Assembly: GCA_026416775.1 (NCBI GenBank)
Contig: JAOAEN010000006.1
Coordinates: 1-15,585 of the forward strand
Length of the DNA: 15,585 nucleotides
Reading direction: 5' to 3'
DNA from: Dehalococcoidales bacterium
GTDB lineage: Bacteria > Chloroflexota > Dehalococcoidia > Dehalococcoidales > RBG-16-60-22
The notes beneath the pieces were generated by a model that was given only the letters and a program-made list of their open reading frames with translations, ran no database searches and had not been told where the DNA came from. Both the position numbers and the translations under genes were made by a program. Below are positions 1 through 6,544 of the stretch, one piece after another. Within the stretch, counting starts at the first letter, position 1, and each line of letters starts with the position of its first letter.

Positions 1-839
1 TCCCCGCTTTCCCTGACGTAGGTCTGGACAAAGGCCCGGGCAAGGTCGGACCGTCCGTGGTAGTCAAGGTCCATGGCGAGGAAGGCGATCTCGGCGGCAA
101 CATCGGTGTACCGGAGCCGGTCAATGAACTCAATGCAATCGTAGATGCAGATGGTATCACCGAGAAAGCAGACGTGGGCGGCATGGAGATCGCCGTGGCA
201 GTCGCGCACCCTGCCTTCTGCCATGCGCCTGAGAAAGAGCCTTTCGTTTTTGCGGATGAACTCCTCCGTATAAGTCCTGATGCGCCGGTAGGCTGACGGG
301 GTGATGGTGATGCCGAAGTACTTTTCCGTCTGGGTAAAGTTTTCTTCGGTGTTCTTGATGACGGCAGCAATGCCGCCGGTGCGGGCGATTTCCTCGCTCG
401 TTTCCGCCTGCCCGTGGAAGATGGCGATCCTGCGCGCGACGGCCGCCACCATTTCCGGGGTGACCCTGTTTTCGGCAAGGAGCCTGTCCATCATCCTTTC
501 TTCGGGAAGACGGCGCATCCAGACGGCATATTCGGCGACTTCCCCTGTCCCGCCGATGGTGAAGCGCTCGCCGTCACGCCTGATCGTCACGACGCCGAGG
601 TAGGTCTCCGGGCAGAGCCTCCGGTTGAGCTCCACCTCTTTTTCGCAGCAATGGCGGCGTTTCGCAAGCGTGGTGTAGTCAAGAAAACCCATGTCCACCG
701 GCTTCTTGACCTTGTAAGCGTAGCTACCGGCGAGAAAAACGCAGGAGATCTGCGTCTGGATGAGCCTCACTTCTGCCGGGGGCTCGGGATAGATGGACGG
801 CTCAAGCATCGCCTGGATGAGCCGGGGTAATTCGGACAT
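1..839 (-). CDS. COG2187 aminoglycoside-phosphotransferase-like protein, partial at left edge
   Basis: The first 279 codons of a gene that runs off the left edge. The start ATG (837-839) follows a strong purine-rich ribosome site (GGAAGGGGGG about 5 bases upstream). The protein resembles the COG2187 family: an early lysine-rich stretch AYKVKKPVDMGFLDYTTL (about 41-58), a Brenner-type catalytic motif HGDLHAAHV (215-223, Asp217 the likely catalytic base), then IYDCIEFID (232-240) with a metal-binding Asp and an AFLAMDLDYHGR segment. This is the kinase-like fold of aminoglycoside/choline phosphotransferases; the true substrate of the family is not known to me. Many members carry a C-terminal P-loop ATPase/kinase domain (COG0645 type), which would lie outside the window. 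No evidence supports drug resistance. It is the last visible gene of the minus-strand string, 66 bp after the small basic protein. Confidence 0.85.
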   Translation of the reverse strand, partial: MSELPRLIQAMLEPSIYPEPPAEVRLIQTQISCVFLAGSYAYKVKKPVDMGFLDYTTLAKRRHCCEKEVELNRRLCPETYLGVVTIRRDGERFTIGGTGEVAEYAVWMRRLPEERMMDRLLAENRVTPEMVAAVARRIAIFHGQAETSEEIARTGGIAAVIKNTEENFTQTEKYFGITITPSAYRRIRTYTEEFIRKNERLFLRRMAEGRVRDCHGDLHAAHVCFLGDTICIYDCIEFIDRLRYTDVAAEIAFLAMDLDYHGRSDLARAFVQTYVRESG

Positions 840-905
840 ACGAACCCCCCTTCCCCCCGAACCGGGAAACGCAGGGGAGACTGTTGTTCAGGGGTAAGGA
901 CAGAG

Positions 906-1016
906 CTATTTCCTGGTAGCCGCCTTTGCCTGCTGGCGGGCAAGGCGCCTTCTTTCCCTGTATTTTCTTTCCTTCTTGAGGTGCTTATGCCAGGCAACCC
1001 TTCGTGTCTTGTTCAT
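906..1016 (-). CDS. 36-residue very basic protein, possible bS22/mS38 (AURKAIP1/COX24)-like ribosomal peptide
   Basis: A short frame starting at ATG 1014-1016 and ending TAG/TAA-type stop at 906. The product begins MNKTRRVAWHKHLKKERK and continues with an Arg/Lys-rich helix, then an Ala/Lys tail; well over a third of its residues are Lys or Arg. Its size and the spaced W-H-K-H / K-K-x-R-K pattern recall the tiny basic proteins that bind rRNA (bacterial bS22, mitochondrial mS38/AURKAIP1), but the similarity was judged by eye and is weak. It sits 37 bp after the DUF6485 gene and 66 bp before the COG2187 gene in the same direction. No convincing Shine-Dalgarno sequence precedes it; an AT-rich stretch (TATATTATTA) lies just upstream instead. 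The same frame is open further upstream through the end of the neighbouring gene, but only this part looks like a natural protein. Confidence 0.5.
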   Translation of the reverse strand: MNKTRRVAWHKHLKKERKYRERRRLARQQAKAATRK

Positions 1017-1053
1017 CGTCAGTAATAATATAACCCAATCCGGGGCGGTTATG

Positions 1054-1254
1054 CTAGCCCTTTTTGAGCACCCAGCGGGCGAATGCTTCAAACGAGCGGT
1101 CGTAGGTCCTTTCCAGTTCCGGGGGAAAGGTGCAGCCGGGCAACTGCCGCACCCTGAGGTGGTAGGAGAGACAGTCGCAGCACCTGCCCTTGCGGGGACA
1201 CGGCTCATAGGTGCAGGTGCACTTAGCCCTGTTGGCGGTAACGTTGCATTCCAT
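1054..1254 (-). CDS. DUF6485 family small cysteine-rich protein
   Basis: A 66-residue protein beginning MECNVTANRAKCTCTYEPC. It has eight cysteines (3, 12, 14, 19, 25, 26, 28 and 41) packed in the first 41 residues, followed by the family-like ending PPELERTYDRSFEAFARW. The pattern C-x-C-T-Y-x-P-C-x-R-K-G-x-C-C-x-C-L-x-Y-H is that of DUF6485, a family of unknown function found in anaerobes; the cysteines could bind a metal or iron-sulfur cluster (inference). The start at 1252-1254 was chosen because it lies one base after the metE stop and has AGAGG about 10 bases upstream inside the end of metE. The open frame continues upstream as an out-of-frame shadow of metE, which is not the real start. 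The tight spacing suggests co-translation with metE. Confidence 0.8.
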   Translation of the reverse strand: MECNVTANRAKCTCTYEPCPRKGRCCDCLSYHLRVRQLPGCTFPPELERTYDRSFEAFARWVLKKG

Positions 1255-1255
1255 A

Positions 1256-2293
1256 TTAGCCGTACCTCTTTCTGAACTCCTGCGAAAGCCCGGTGAGCAT
1301 CTCGAGTGCCCTTTCGGCACCTTCTTCTCCCAGCGGGATGAGCGAGCAGCTCGGCGTGAGCAGGCTCTGCTGGACGATATCCCGGAAGCGTATGCCGTTG
1401 CGCGTGAAGGGGGCAATGGCTTCTTCAAGACGCTCCCTGAGGCTGGCGACCGACTCGCGGGCGAGATCGCCGGGGCTGTTGGGGACGATGCCCCAGGCGA
1501 TTGCCCCGCCGTTGCTCAGGAAACGCTTGACCGCATCCGCGTAGAGGTGGAGCGACGGGGCATAGTTATAGGTATCAAAGCTCAGGACGTCCAGCTTCGT
1601 TTTCAGGATGACCGACCAGTCGGTATTCCCGCAGCAGTGGATGCCCCGTGTGCCGCTGATACCGGAGAGGACCTCGTCGATGATGGCCACGGCCTTTTCC
1701 GGCCGGGCAAGCACGCCGGTAGCCGCAACCGAACCTGCGGAGGCCATGATCGGCTCATCAACAAAGATGATCGTCCTGTCCGAGATGCTCCTTAGCTCGT
1801 TTTCCTGCCAGGCTGCCTTGAGCCTGAGGAGCTTGGGCACGGCGTCGCCGAGGAGCTCGTGGTTGATGATGGGATTTTTCTCGGCATCGGTCAGCGCAAT
1901 ACCGAAGGTGAGCGGTCCGGTGACATGTCCCTTCACGGCAAGCGGCCTCTTCGGGGCCTTTTCAAGGAAGCAGTAGAGCCCGGCGGCACGCTCACGGCTG
2001 ACCGGGAACCGCGCGATATCACCGGCAAGGTAGGCGGTATAGATCGCCTCTAGAGCACCCGTGAGGTCCCCCGAGGTGTCGACATAGACCCGCTCTCCCT
2101 CAACGACGACGCCAGGGAAGCCCTCGCTGTACTGGACGAGCATGTTCTCAAGGAAAGACCTCTCGGGGAGCTGGGGCCAGGCGGGGATGTCCCTGAGATG
2201 GCGGAAAATCGCGGCACAGGCAGCCTCGGGGTCGGTCTGCGGCATGCTCCCGATGATGGTGGGAAGGCAACCGAATCTATTATCGCGCATCAT
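1256..2293 (-). CDS. Core-MetE-type methionine synthase (short cobalamin-independent MetE/UROD-like methyltransferase)
   Basis: A 345-residue protein, about half the length of classical MetE (roughly 750 residues), so it keeps only a C-terminal-type catalytic TIM barrel. Features seen: N-terminal TIIGSMPQTDPEAA (about 12-25), KGHVTGPLTFG (121-131), VDEPIM (178-183), the zinc-site motif IHCCGNTDW (218-226, His219 and Cys221) and a distal cysteine in TPSCSL (Cys316). These correspond to the His-x-Cys...Cys zinc ligands that activate homocysteine thiol. The position matching the glutamate ligand of E. coli MetE appears to be Asp240 (VLSFD). Short MetE proteins of Dehalococcoides are known to take the methyl group from a methylcorrinoid rather than from methyl-folate; this is the likely role here. 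The start overlaps the mtnP stop by one base (TAATG), with AAGGAAGG upstream. Alternative: a corrinoid-dependent methyltransferase for another thiol. Confidence 0.8.
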   Translation of the reverse strand: MMRDNRFGCLPTIIGSMPQTDPEAACAAIFRHLRDIPAWPQLPERSFLENMLVQYSEGFPGVVVEGERVYVDTSGDLTGALEAIYTAYLAGDIARFPVSRERAAGLYCFLEKAPKRPLAVKGHVTGPLTFGIALTDAEKNPIINHELLGDAVPKLLRLKAAWQENELRSISDRTIIFVDEPIMASAGSVAATGVLARPEKAVAIIDEVLSGISGTRGIHCCGNTDWSVILKTKLDVLSFDTYNYAPSLHLYADAVKRFLSNGGAIAWGIVPNSPGDLARESVASLRERLEEAIAPFTRNGIRFRDIVQQSLLTPSCSLIPLGEEGAERALEMLTGLSQEFRKRYG

Positions 2294-3168
2294 TAAGCCT
2301 TCCTTGCGTACTTTTCAATGAGCACGCCGAGTCTCTGCTTTTCCTGCGCCGGAGCAGTTGCCAGGTCGGTGACCAGCCCGTCTTTAAGGGCACGGGTGCA
2401 GGCGCAGGTGCGCTCTTCGGGCAGTGCCCGTGCCGCAAGCCTGATCGTCCGGCGGGCAAGGTCAATATTGTTCCTCATGATGGTAAGCACGGCCTCCACG
2501 CTCACCGCCTCGGTCTTCTCATGCCAGCTATCGTAATCAGTAATGCAGGCGATTGAGGCATAGCAGATTTCTGCCTCGCGGGCGAGCTTGGCCTCGGGAA
2601 GCACCGTCATGCCGATGACGTCTGCCCCCCATGCCTTATAAAGTCGGCTTTCGGCGCGCGTGGAGAAGGCGGGGCCTTCCATGGCAATGAACGTCCCTCC
2701 CTTATGCACGGTGGCACCGGCCCTGCGTGCAGACTCGTACACGATTTCACTGAGGAGCGGGCAGAACGGCTCGGCAAACTGGACATGCGCCACGACGTTG
2801 CCGTCAAAGAAGGTGCTCTCGCGCTTGCAGGTGCGGTCGATAATCTGGTCAGGCACGAGGAGATGCCCGGGCTCAAGTGCCTCCCTGAAGCTGCCGCAGG
2901 AATTGGAGGCAATGATGAACTCCACCCCCAGGCTTTTCAAGGCGTAGATGTTGGCGCGATAGGGTACCCGGGATGGCGGGATCGTGTGGTGTCTTCCGTG
3001 ACGGGCAAGAAAGGCAACCCCCACGCCATCAAGCCTGCCCAGGGTAATGGCGTCCGAGGGCATGCCGAATGGTGTGGGCACCTGGACCTCCTGAATGTCC
3101 TTGATCCCATCAATCTCGTAAAGCCCGGTGCCGCCGATGACGGCAAGACGTATGTCGGAGTGCGACAT
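2293..3168 (-). CDS. mtnP: S-methyl-5'-thioadenosine phosphorylase
   Basis: Cytosolic enzyme that splits methylthioadenosine with phosphate to adenine and methylthioribose-1-phosphate. The 291-residue length is normal. Motifs of the PNP/MTAP family: GGTGLY (12-17), the phosphate-site RHGRHHTIPPSRVPYRANI (56-74), NSCGSF (89-94), MEGPAFSTRAES (163-174, sugar site), GMT (186-188) and TDYDSW (210-215). The two aspartates of the last motif select 6-aminopurines, favouring MTA over inosine/guanosine. The ATG at 3166-3168 has GGGGAAGG 5-8 bases upstream. The gene ends in TAATG, sharing a base with the start of the MetE-like gene, so the two are translationally coupled; adenine recycling and methionine formation are thus linked. 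No downstream methionine-salvage genes (mtnA, mtnB and so on) are visible in the window. Confidence 0.95.
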   Translation of the reverse strand: MSHSDIRLAVIGGTGLYEIDGIKDIQEVQVPTPFGMPSDAITLGRLDGVGVAFLARHGRHHTIPPSRVPYRANIYALKSLGVEFIIASNSCGSFREALEPGHLLVPDQIIDRTCKRESTFFDGNVVAHVQFAEPFCPLLSEIVYESARRAGATVHKGGTFIAMEGPAFSTRAESRLYKAWGADVIGMTVLPEAKLAREAEICYASIACITDYDSWHEKTEAVSVEAVLTIMRNNIDLARRTIRLAARALPEERTCACTRALKDGLVTDLATAPAQEKQRLGVLIEKYARKA

Positions 3169-3198
3169 GGTACCTTCCCCGCTGGTATTTCTGCTTAA

Positions 3199-3227
3199 AG
3201 TATAAGGGAGACAGGTCGCATCCGCAA
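3199..3227 (-). promoter_or_regulatory. Probable sigma70 promoter of mtnP-metE
   Basis: In the 98-bp gap between fabD and mtnP, read on the minus strand: TTGCGG, a 17-base spacer, then TATACT (5 of 6 to the -10 consensus). It would start transcription near 3192, giving a leader of about 24 bases that includes the GGGGAAGG ribosome site. The -35 half matches only in TTG. Transcription reading through from fabD is also possible. Confidence 0.45.
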
Positions 3228-3266
3228 GCAGATGGAAAATCAGCCCGAGGCAAATGACGGCGGGCT

Positions 3267-4190
3267 CTACTTCCCCGCGCTTCTTGCGCTCTCAAGGTCG
3301 TTGATGTTGAGGACGGTTACGGTCTTATCAATGCGCCGGATGAGCCCGGCAAGCACCCTGCCGGGTCCGATTTCAATAAAGGTGTCCACGCCGCGTGAGA
3401 CCATGTATTCCACGCTGCGCTGCCACTGGACGGGGCTGGTGAGCTGGGCTACGAGCTCTTCCCTGATGGCTTCGGCGGTGGTGAGGGGCATTGCCGTGAC
3501 GTTGGCGATGACGGGGATGGAGGGGTCTTTGAAGGTTGTATTGCGTATGGCCCGGGCCAGACCTTCCTGGGCCGGTTTCATGAGCGGGGAGTGGAAAGCC
3601 CCGCTCACCTGGAGGGGGATGCAGCGGCTGGCACCGGCGCTTTTTGCAAGCTCCATTGCCTGGTTGACGGCTTCAACGGCGCCGCTTATGACGATCTGTC
3701 CCGGGCAGTTGATGTTTGCCATGACGGTGCCGGTCTTACCACAGATCCCGGCGAGGACATCCTCGGCAAGTCCGATGATGGCGGCCATGCTGCCCGGTGT
3801 CGTTGTGCCAGCATCGTGCATGAGCTCACCGCGCCGGCGGGCGAGCTTCACGGCGGTGGGAAAATCCAGTGCATTGGATGCGGCAAGTGCGGTGTACTCA
3901 CCGAGGCTGTGCCCGGCAACGTATGCCGGCGGCTTTAGTTTATCTCCGGCAAGCTCGCGGGCGGCTTCAAGGCAGGCGAAAGCCGCGGTAACGAGCGCCG
4001 GCTGGGCGTTCACCGTCTTGCGGAGCTCTTCCTCGGGACCCTCAAAGCACAGCCGGGAGAGGGAAAACCCGAGGGCTTCATCCGCCCGGGTAAAGACTTC
4101 CCGTGCCGACCTGACGTTCTCGTACAGGTCACGGCACATCCCGACGGCTTGGGAACCCTGTCCGGGGAAGACCCAGGCAATTCCGCTCAT
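3267..4190 (-). CDS. fabD: Malonyl-CoA:ACP transacylase
   Basis: Transfers malonyl from CoA to acyl carrier protein, the commitment step for chain extension in type II fatty-acid synthesis. The 307-residue length is typical. Seen: PGQGSQ (9-14, oxyanion glutamine), GHSLGEY (93-99, nucleophile Ser95), RRGELM (119-124, Arg that binds the malonyl carboxylate), NCPGQIVISG (161-170) and the catalytic histidine in GAFHSPLM (197-204, His200), then a C-terminal EIGPGRVL. The ATG at 4188-4190 lies 11 bp after the rpmF stop, with only a weak purine stretch upstream, so translation may depend on the preceding gene. The yceD-rpmF-fab order is common in bacteria and links ribosome and lipid synthesis. Here plsX and fabH are absent from the usual place between rpmF and fabD; the partner acpP lies about 6 kb away. 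Confidence 0.96.
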   Translation of the reverse strand: MSGIAWVFPGQGSQAVGMCRDLYENVRSAREVFTRADEALGFSLSRLCFEGPEEELRKTVNAQPALVTAAFACLEAARELAGDKLKPPAYVAGHSLGEYTALAASNALDFPTAVKLARRRGELMHDAGTTTPGSMAAIIGLAEDVLAGICGKTGTVMANINCPGQIVISGAVEAVNQAMELAKSAGASRCIPLQVSGAFHSPLMKPAQEGLARAIRNTTFKDPSIPVIANVTAMPLTTAEAIREELVAQLTSPVQWQRSVEYMVSRGVDTFIEIGPGRVLAGLIRRIDKTVTVLNINDLESARSAGK

Positions 4191-4201
4191 GTGTGCCTGC
4201 G

Positions 4202-4399
4202 CTAGGCGGTCTTCTTCGCCTCTTTCGGTTTGGCCACTTCACGCCCGTTGTAGGTCCCGCAGGTGGGGCAGGCGTGGTGGGGGAGCTTGGGGCTGTGGCA
4301 CTGGGGGCAGAGGTCGAGCGGTGGCGCCTTCAGTGCCCGGTGGCTGAGACGCTGCAATGCACGTGACTTGCTCTTCTTACGCTTCGGCAGTGGTACCAT
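4202..4399 (-). CDS. rpmF: 50S ribosomal protein L32 (bL32), zinc-binding form
   Basis: A 65-residue basic protein of the large ribosomal subunit. It starts MVPLPKRKKSKSRALQRLSH, close to the bL32 consensus, and carries four zinc-ligand cysteines in CPQC (31-34) and CPTC (44-47). This is the cysteine-bearing (C+) form, expected to bind zinc. The C-terminal tail is Lys/Ala rich. The ATG at 4397-4399 is preceded by TGGAG at a suitable distance. It lies 25 bp downstream of yceD and 11 bp upstream of fabD. The yceD-rpmF pairing is one of the most conserved gene neighbourhoods in bacteria and supports both calls. Confidence 0.97.
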   Translation of the reverse strand: MVPLPKRKKSKSRALQRLSHRALKAPPLDLCPQCHSPKLPHHACPTCGTYNGREVAKPKEAKKTA

Positions 4400-4424
4400 A
4401 TGCTAGCTCCATCTTCAATTTCGG

Positions 4425-4937
4425 TTACCGCAGAAATTCCAGAAGCTTCGCCCAGCGGGCATCAATATCTTCAAGTTGGCAGTTACACCTGCCTTCGTTG
4501 AGGTTCTGCCCGCATCTGGGGCAGAGCCCGGCACAGTCTTCATGGCAGAGCGCCTTCATCGGCAGCGCCATGACGGAATACTGACGTATTGCCTCCGCCA
4601 GGTCGATGACGTGGTTATGGTCAATGGTGAAGGCGCTGGCATCCTCCGGCGGCGGCAAGGGGAGCCCGGTGCGGATGTCTATCGTTGGCATGTACTCTTC
4701 TTCGAAGTCAATGGTGAGGAGCCGGTGGAACTGGCTCAGGCACCGGCTGCAGGTGAGGACAACCTCCGTTTCCGCATGGCACCTGACGAGGATGCTCCGC
4801 TGGGTGCGGAGAAGGTGGCATCTCCCCGCGACGTGACTCTGGCTTTTTTCGCTGATGGTCTCGACGTCTTCGTCTATCTCGTAATCGCGGGTGGAGCCAG
4901 CCGGCTCCTGGAGGAGCTGGCTCACGTTGATCAGCAT
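4425..4937 (-). CDS. yceD: YceD/DUF177 family protein
   Basis: A 170-residue protein of the DUF177 family, whose gene nearly always precedes rpmF; YceD-like proteins are linked to 23S rRNA processing or accumulation in other organisms. Seen: family-like N-terminus MLINVSQLLQEPAGSTRDYE, a CSRC pair (63-66) in the central domain, and a Cys-rich C-terminus with CHEDC (131-135), CPRCG (139-143) and CNC (151-153), which probably binds zinc. I chose the ATG at 4935-4937, which has GGAAAA upstream and fits the family N-terminus. An in-frame GTG at 4953-4955 adds six residues but would sit almost at the predicted transcription start. First gene of the operon. Confidence 0.9.
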   Translation of the reverse strand: MLINVSQLLQEPAGSTRDYEIDEDVETISEKSQSHVAGRCHLLRTQRSILVRCHAETEVVLTCSRCLSQFHRLLTIDFEEEYMPTIDIRTGLPLPPPEDASAFTIDHNHVIDLAEAIRQYSVMALPMKALCHEDCAGLCPRCGQNLNEGRCNCQLEDIDARWAKLLEFLR

Positions 4938-4963
4938 GCTTTTATTTTCCAACACAATTTATA

Positions 4964-4993
4964 ATTATACCCGATAAAAGAGCATAAAGGCAA
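4964..4993 (-). promoter_or_regulatory. Sigma70-type promoter of the yceD-rpmF-fabD operon
   Basis: On the minus strand: TTGCCT (4988-4993), an 18-base spacer, and a perfect TATAAT (4964-4969). The start would fall near 4957, giving a leader of about 20 bases to the yceD ATG. Position and match make this one of the better promoters in the window. Confidence 0.65.
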
Positions 4994-5034
4994 GTGAAGC
5001 AAGCGGGTGGTTATTGGCATTTCGTTGGGCTATA

Positions 5035-5107
5035 CTCACCCCCTTTGTCCCCCTCTCACACAGGGGTCATCTATGGGGCCGGCAGGCTCGGTTGAGTGAG
5101 AGGGGGA
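5035..5107. repeat. Intergenic repeat, copy A (with perfect 12-bp inverted ends)
   Basis: First of two closely related segments in the spacer between the Etf and yceD operons. The core 5066-5094 is identical over 29 bases to 5184-5212, and similarity extends left through a shared C-rich block to 5035. The arms TCCCCCTCTCAC (5048-5059) and GTGAGAGGGGGA (5096-5107) are perfect inverted repeats around a 36-base centre, so the unit can fold as a hairpin or could be the footprint of a small non-autonomous element. No coding potential is evident. Confidence 0.8.
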
Positions 5108-5118
5108 GATAAATTTAT

Positions 5119-5140
5119 AAGAGGGGCGAAGCCCCTCTTT
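5119..5140 (-). terminator. Stem-loop terminator of the acyl-CoA dehydrogenase/Etf operon
   Basis: A perfect 9-bp stem (AAGAGGGGC with GCCCCTCTT, 3-base loop) about 175 bp after the etfA stop. On the minus strand it is followed by an AT-rich TATAAATTTAT stretch rather than a pure T run. The stem is symmetrical and also ends in TTT on the plus strand, so it could act in both directions. It lies exactly between the two repeat copies, so it may be part of a larger repeated structure. Confidence 0.55.
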
Positions 5141-5152
5141 ACTCCCTGTGGG

Positions 5153-5225
5153 CTCACCTCTCTTTGTCCCCCTCTCACACGGTGTCATCTATGGGGCCGG
5201 CAGGCTCGGTTGTGTGGGGGGAGAG
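5153..5225. repeat. Intergenic repeat, copy B
   Basis: Second copy of the repeat at 5035-5107, offset by 118 bp. The 29-base core 5184-5212 is identical to copy A, as is the left block from CTTTGTCCCCC to CACAC (5162-5180). The right arm has drifted (GTGTGGGGGGAGAG), so the inverted ends are imperfect. Two copies with a degenerate second arm suggest duplication followed by decay. No protein-coding signal is visible. Confidence 0.78.
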
Positions 5226-5292
5226 GCAGACCTAAGGAGGCGCGAATCTCCGTACTTCGCTTATCTTCAGCTGTTGGTAGCCCGGCATGTTG

Positions 5293-5307
5293 GGGGGCAG
5301 CGCCCCC
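5293..5307 (-). other. GC-rich hairpin just after etfA
   Basis: GGGGGC and GCCCCC form a perfect 6-bp stem with a 3-base loop, starting 8 bases after the etfA stop. There is no T run behind it on the minus strand, so it is more likely an mRNA 3'-end stabiliser or attenuating stem than a complete intrinsic terminator. The spacer 5226-5292 shows nothing else I recognise. Confidence 0.4.
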
Positions 5308-5314
5308 TAGAGGC

Positions 5315-6508
5315 CTACCCCTTGAGCTTCCTGATGAGCAGCGGCACTACCTGAAATAGGTCGCCGACGATGCCGTAGTGGGCGACCTGGAAGATGGGGG
5401 CATCAGGGTTATTGTTGATGGCGACGATGCATTCCGAGGTCTGCATCCCGGCGAGGTGCTGGATGGCACCGGAAATGCCGCAGGCGATATAGAGCCTGGG
5501 GGAGACGGTCTTGCCGGTCTGTCCCACCTGGTGGCTGTAGGGAATCCAGCCCTCGTCCACGGCGGCGCGGGAGGCACCAACCGCCGCCCCGAGCACCCCG
5601 GCAAGCTCGGCAATGAGGCTGAAGTTCTCCGCCTTACCCAGGCCCCTACCTCCCGAGACGATGATATCGGCATCCTCAAGCTTCACCTTGTCGGTGATGT
5701 CGGCGATGAAACTGAGGAGTCTGGTCTTCGCCGTAATTGCCTCTTTCCTGAAGTCCACCCTGATGACCTCACCCCTGCGGCCGGAGTCGGGCGGGTTCTT
5801 CCTGAAGACGCGCGGGCGCACTGTTGCCATCTGGGGGCGCCTTTCGGGGCAGATGATGGTCGCCATGACGTTGCCCCCAAAGGTGGGGCGTGTCTGGATC
5901 AGGAGATGCCTTTCCGGGTCAATATCAAGGCCAGTGCAGTCGGCGGTAAGCCCGGTGTTCAGGATGGCGGCGACACGGGGGATGAAGGCGCGTCCCAGCA
6001 TCGTCGCCGCGGCAAGGACGACCGCGGGCCGATGCTCTTTGATAAGCCTCACCATCTCGTAGGTGAGGTAGTCTTCCTGATTCGTGGCAAGGTCGGCGCT
6101 TTCCACGAGGTAGACCTTGTCCGCACCGTGGGCGATGAGGCTTCCGGCATCCACCACATTATCGCCGAAGCACACCGCAACGAGCCCGGTATTGAGCTTG
6201 TCCGCAAGCTCCCTACCCTTGGCGAGAAGCTCGTAGGTGGCATTCCTGATGGTGCCCTGGTGCTGCTCGGCAAAGACCCACACCTCACCCTGACTGCTCT
6301 CCCCCGCCTTCTTCTCGGGGGCGGTGATGGAGATGGCGCGCTGCCCGCAGGCCTTGACACAGGCACCGCAGAGGTTACAGCCCTCGCCGATGACGGCCCT
6401 GCCGCCGGTGATCTGGATCTGCCCGAAGGGGCAGGCAAAGGTGCACAGCCCGCAGCCGGTGCACTCCTCGCCGACCTGAATATAGCGACTGCTTGCGTTT
6501 TCTTCCAT
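5315..6508 (-). CDS. etfA: Electron transfer flavoprotein alpha subunit with N-terminal 2[4Fe-4S] ferredoxin domain
   Basis: A 397-residue EtfA in two parts. The ferredoxin part (about 10-62) has [12 protein letters not shown] (Cys16, 19, 22, 26) and [12 protein letters not shown] (Cys44, 47, 50, 54), enough for two [4Fe-4S] clusters. The Etf part (about 75-397) holds the alpha-FAD site: SGGRGLG (285-291), SR (313-314), [11 protein letters not shown] (327-337) and GISGAIQH (344-351). Fused EtfA of this type is known from bifurcating caffeyl-CoA reductase (CarE) and lactate dehydrogenase (LctC) complexes, where it passes electrons to or from ferredoxin. I chose ATG 6506-6508 because CAGGGA lies 6 bases upstream; the ATG at 6524-6526 lacks a ribosome site. 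It lies 36 bp after a free ferredoxin gene and is the last gene of the operon. Bifurcation itself is inferred. Confidence 0.93.
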   Translation of the reverse strand: MEENASSRYIQVGEECTGCGLCTFACPFGQIQITGGRAVIGEGCNLCGACVKACGQRAISITAPEKKAGESSQGEVWVFAEQHQGTIRNATYELLAKGRELADKLNTGLVAVCFGDNVVDAGSLIAHGADKVYLVESADLATNQEDYLTYEMVRLIKEHRPAVVLAAATMLGRAFIPRVAAILNTGLTADCTGLDIDPERHLLIQTRPTFGGNVMATIICPERRPQMATVRPRVFRKNPPDSGRRGEVIRVDFRKEAITAKTRLLSFIADITDKVKLEDADIIVSGGRGLGKAENFSLIAELAGVLGAAVGASRAAVDEGWIPYSHQVGQTGKTVSPRLYIACGISGAIQHLAGMQTSECIVAINNNPDAPIFQVAHYGIVGDLFQVVPLLIRKLKG

Positions 6509-6544
6509 GCTGTTTCCCTGCGGCATCTAGCGGGCGATGTCCCG

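Noticed and set aside
1..839. Aminoglycoside resistance gene
   Set aside because: The HGDLH motif is shared by many kinase-like proteins; the rest matches the COG2187 housekeeping-type family of unknown substrate.
3232..4347. 371-codon plus-strand frame opposite fabD and rpmF
   Set aside because: Shadow of well-supported genes; low-complexity Ser/Ala/Arg composition and no plausible ribosome site.
4938..4955. GTG start adding six residues to YceD
   Set aside because: It would lie within a few bases of the predicted transcription start and the DUF177 N-terminus normally begins at the MLINVSQLL position.
5035..5225. CRISPR-like direct repeats
   Set aside because: Only two copies, 118 bp apart, with no regular spacers and no cas genes nearby.
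5096..5359. Plus-strand frames (87 and 68 codons) across the repeat spacer
   Set aside because: They run through the repeats, hairpins and the end of etfA; products have no family resemblance and no ribosome site.
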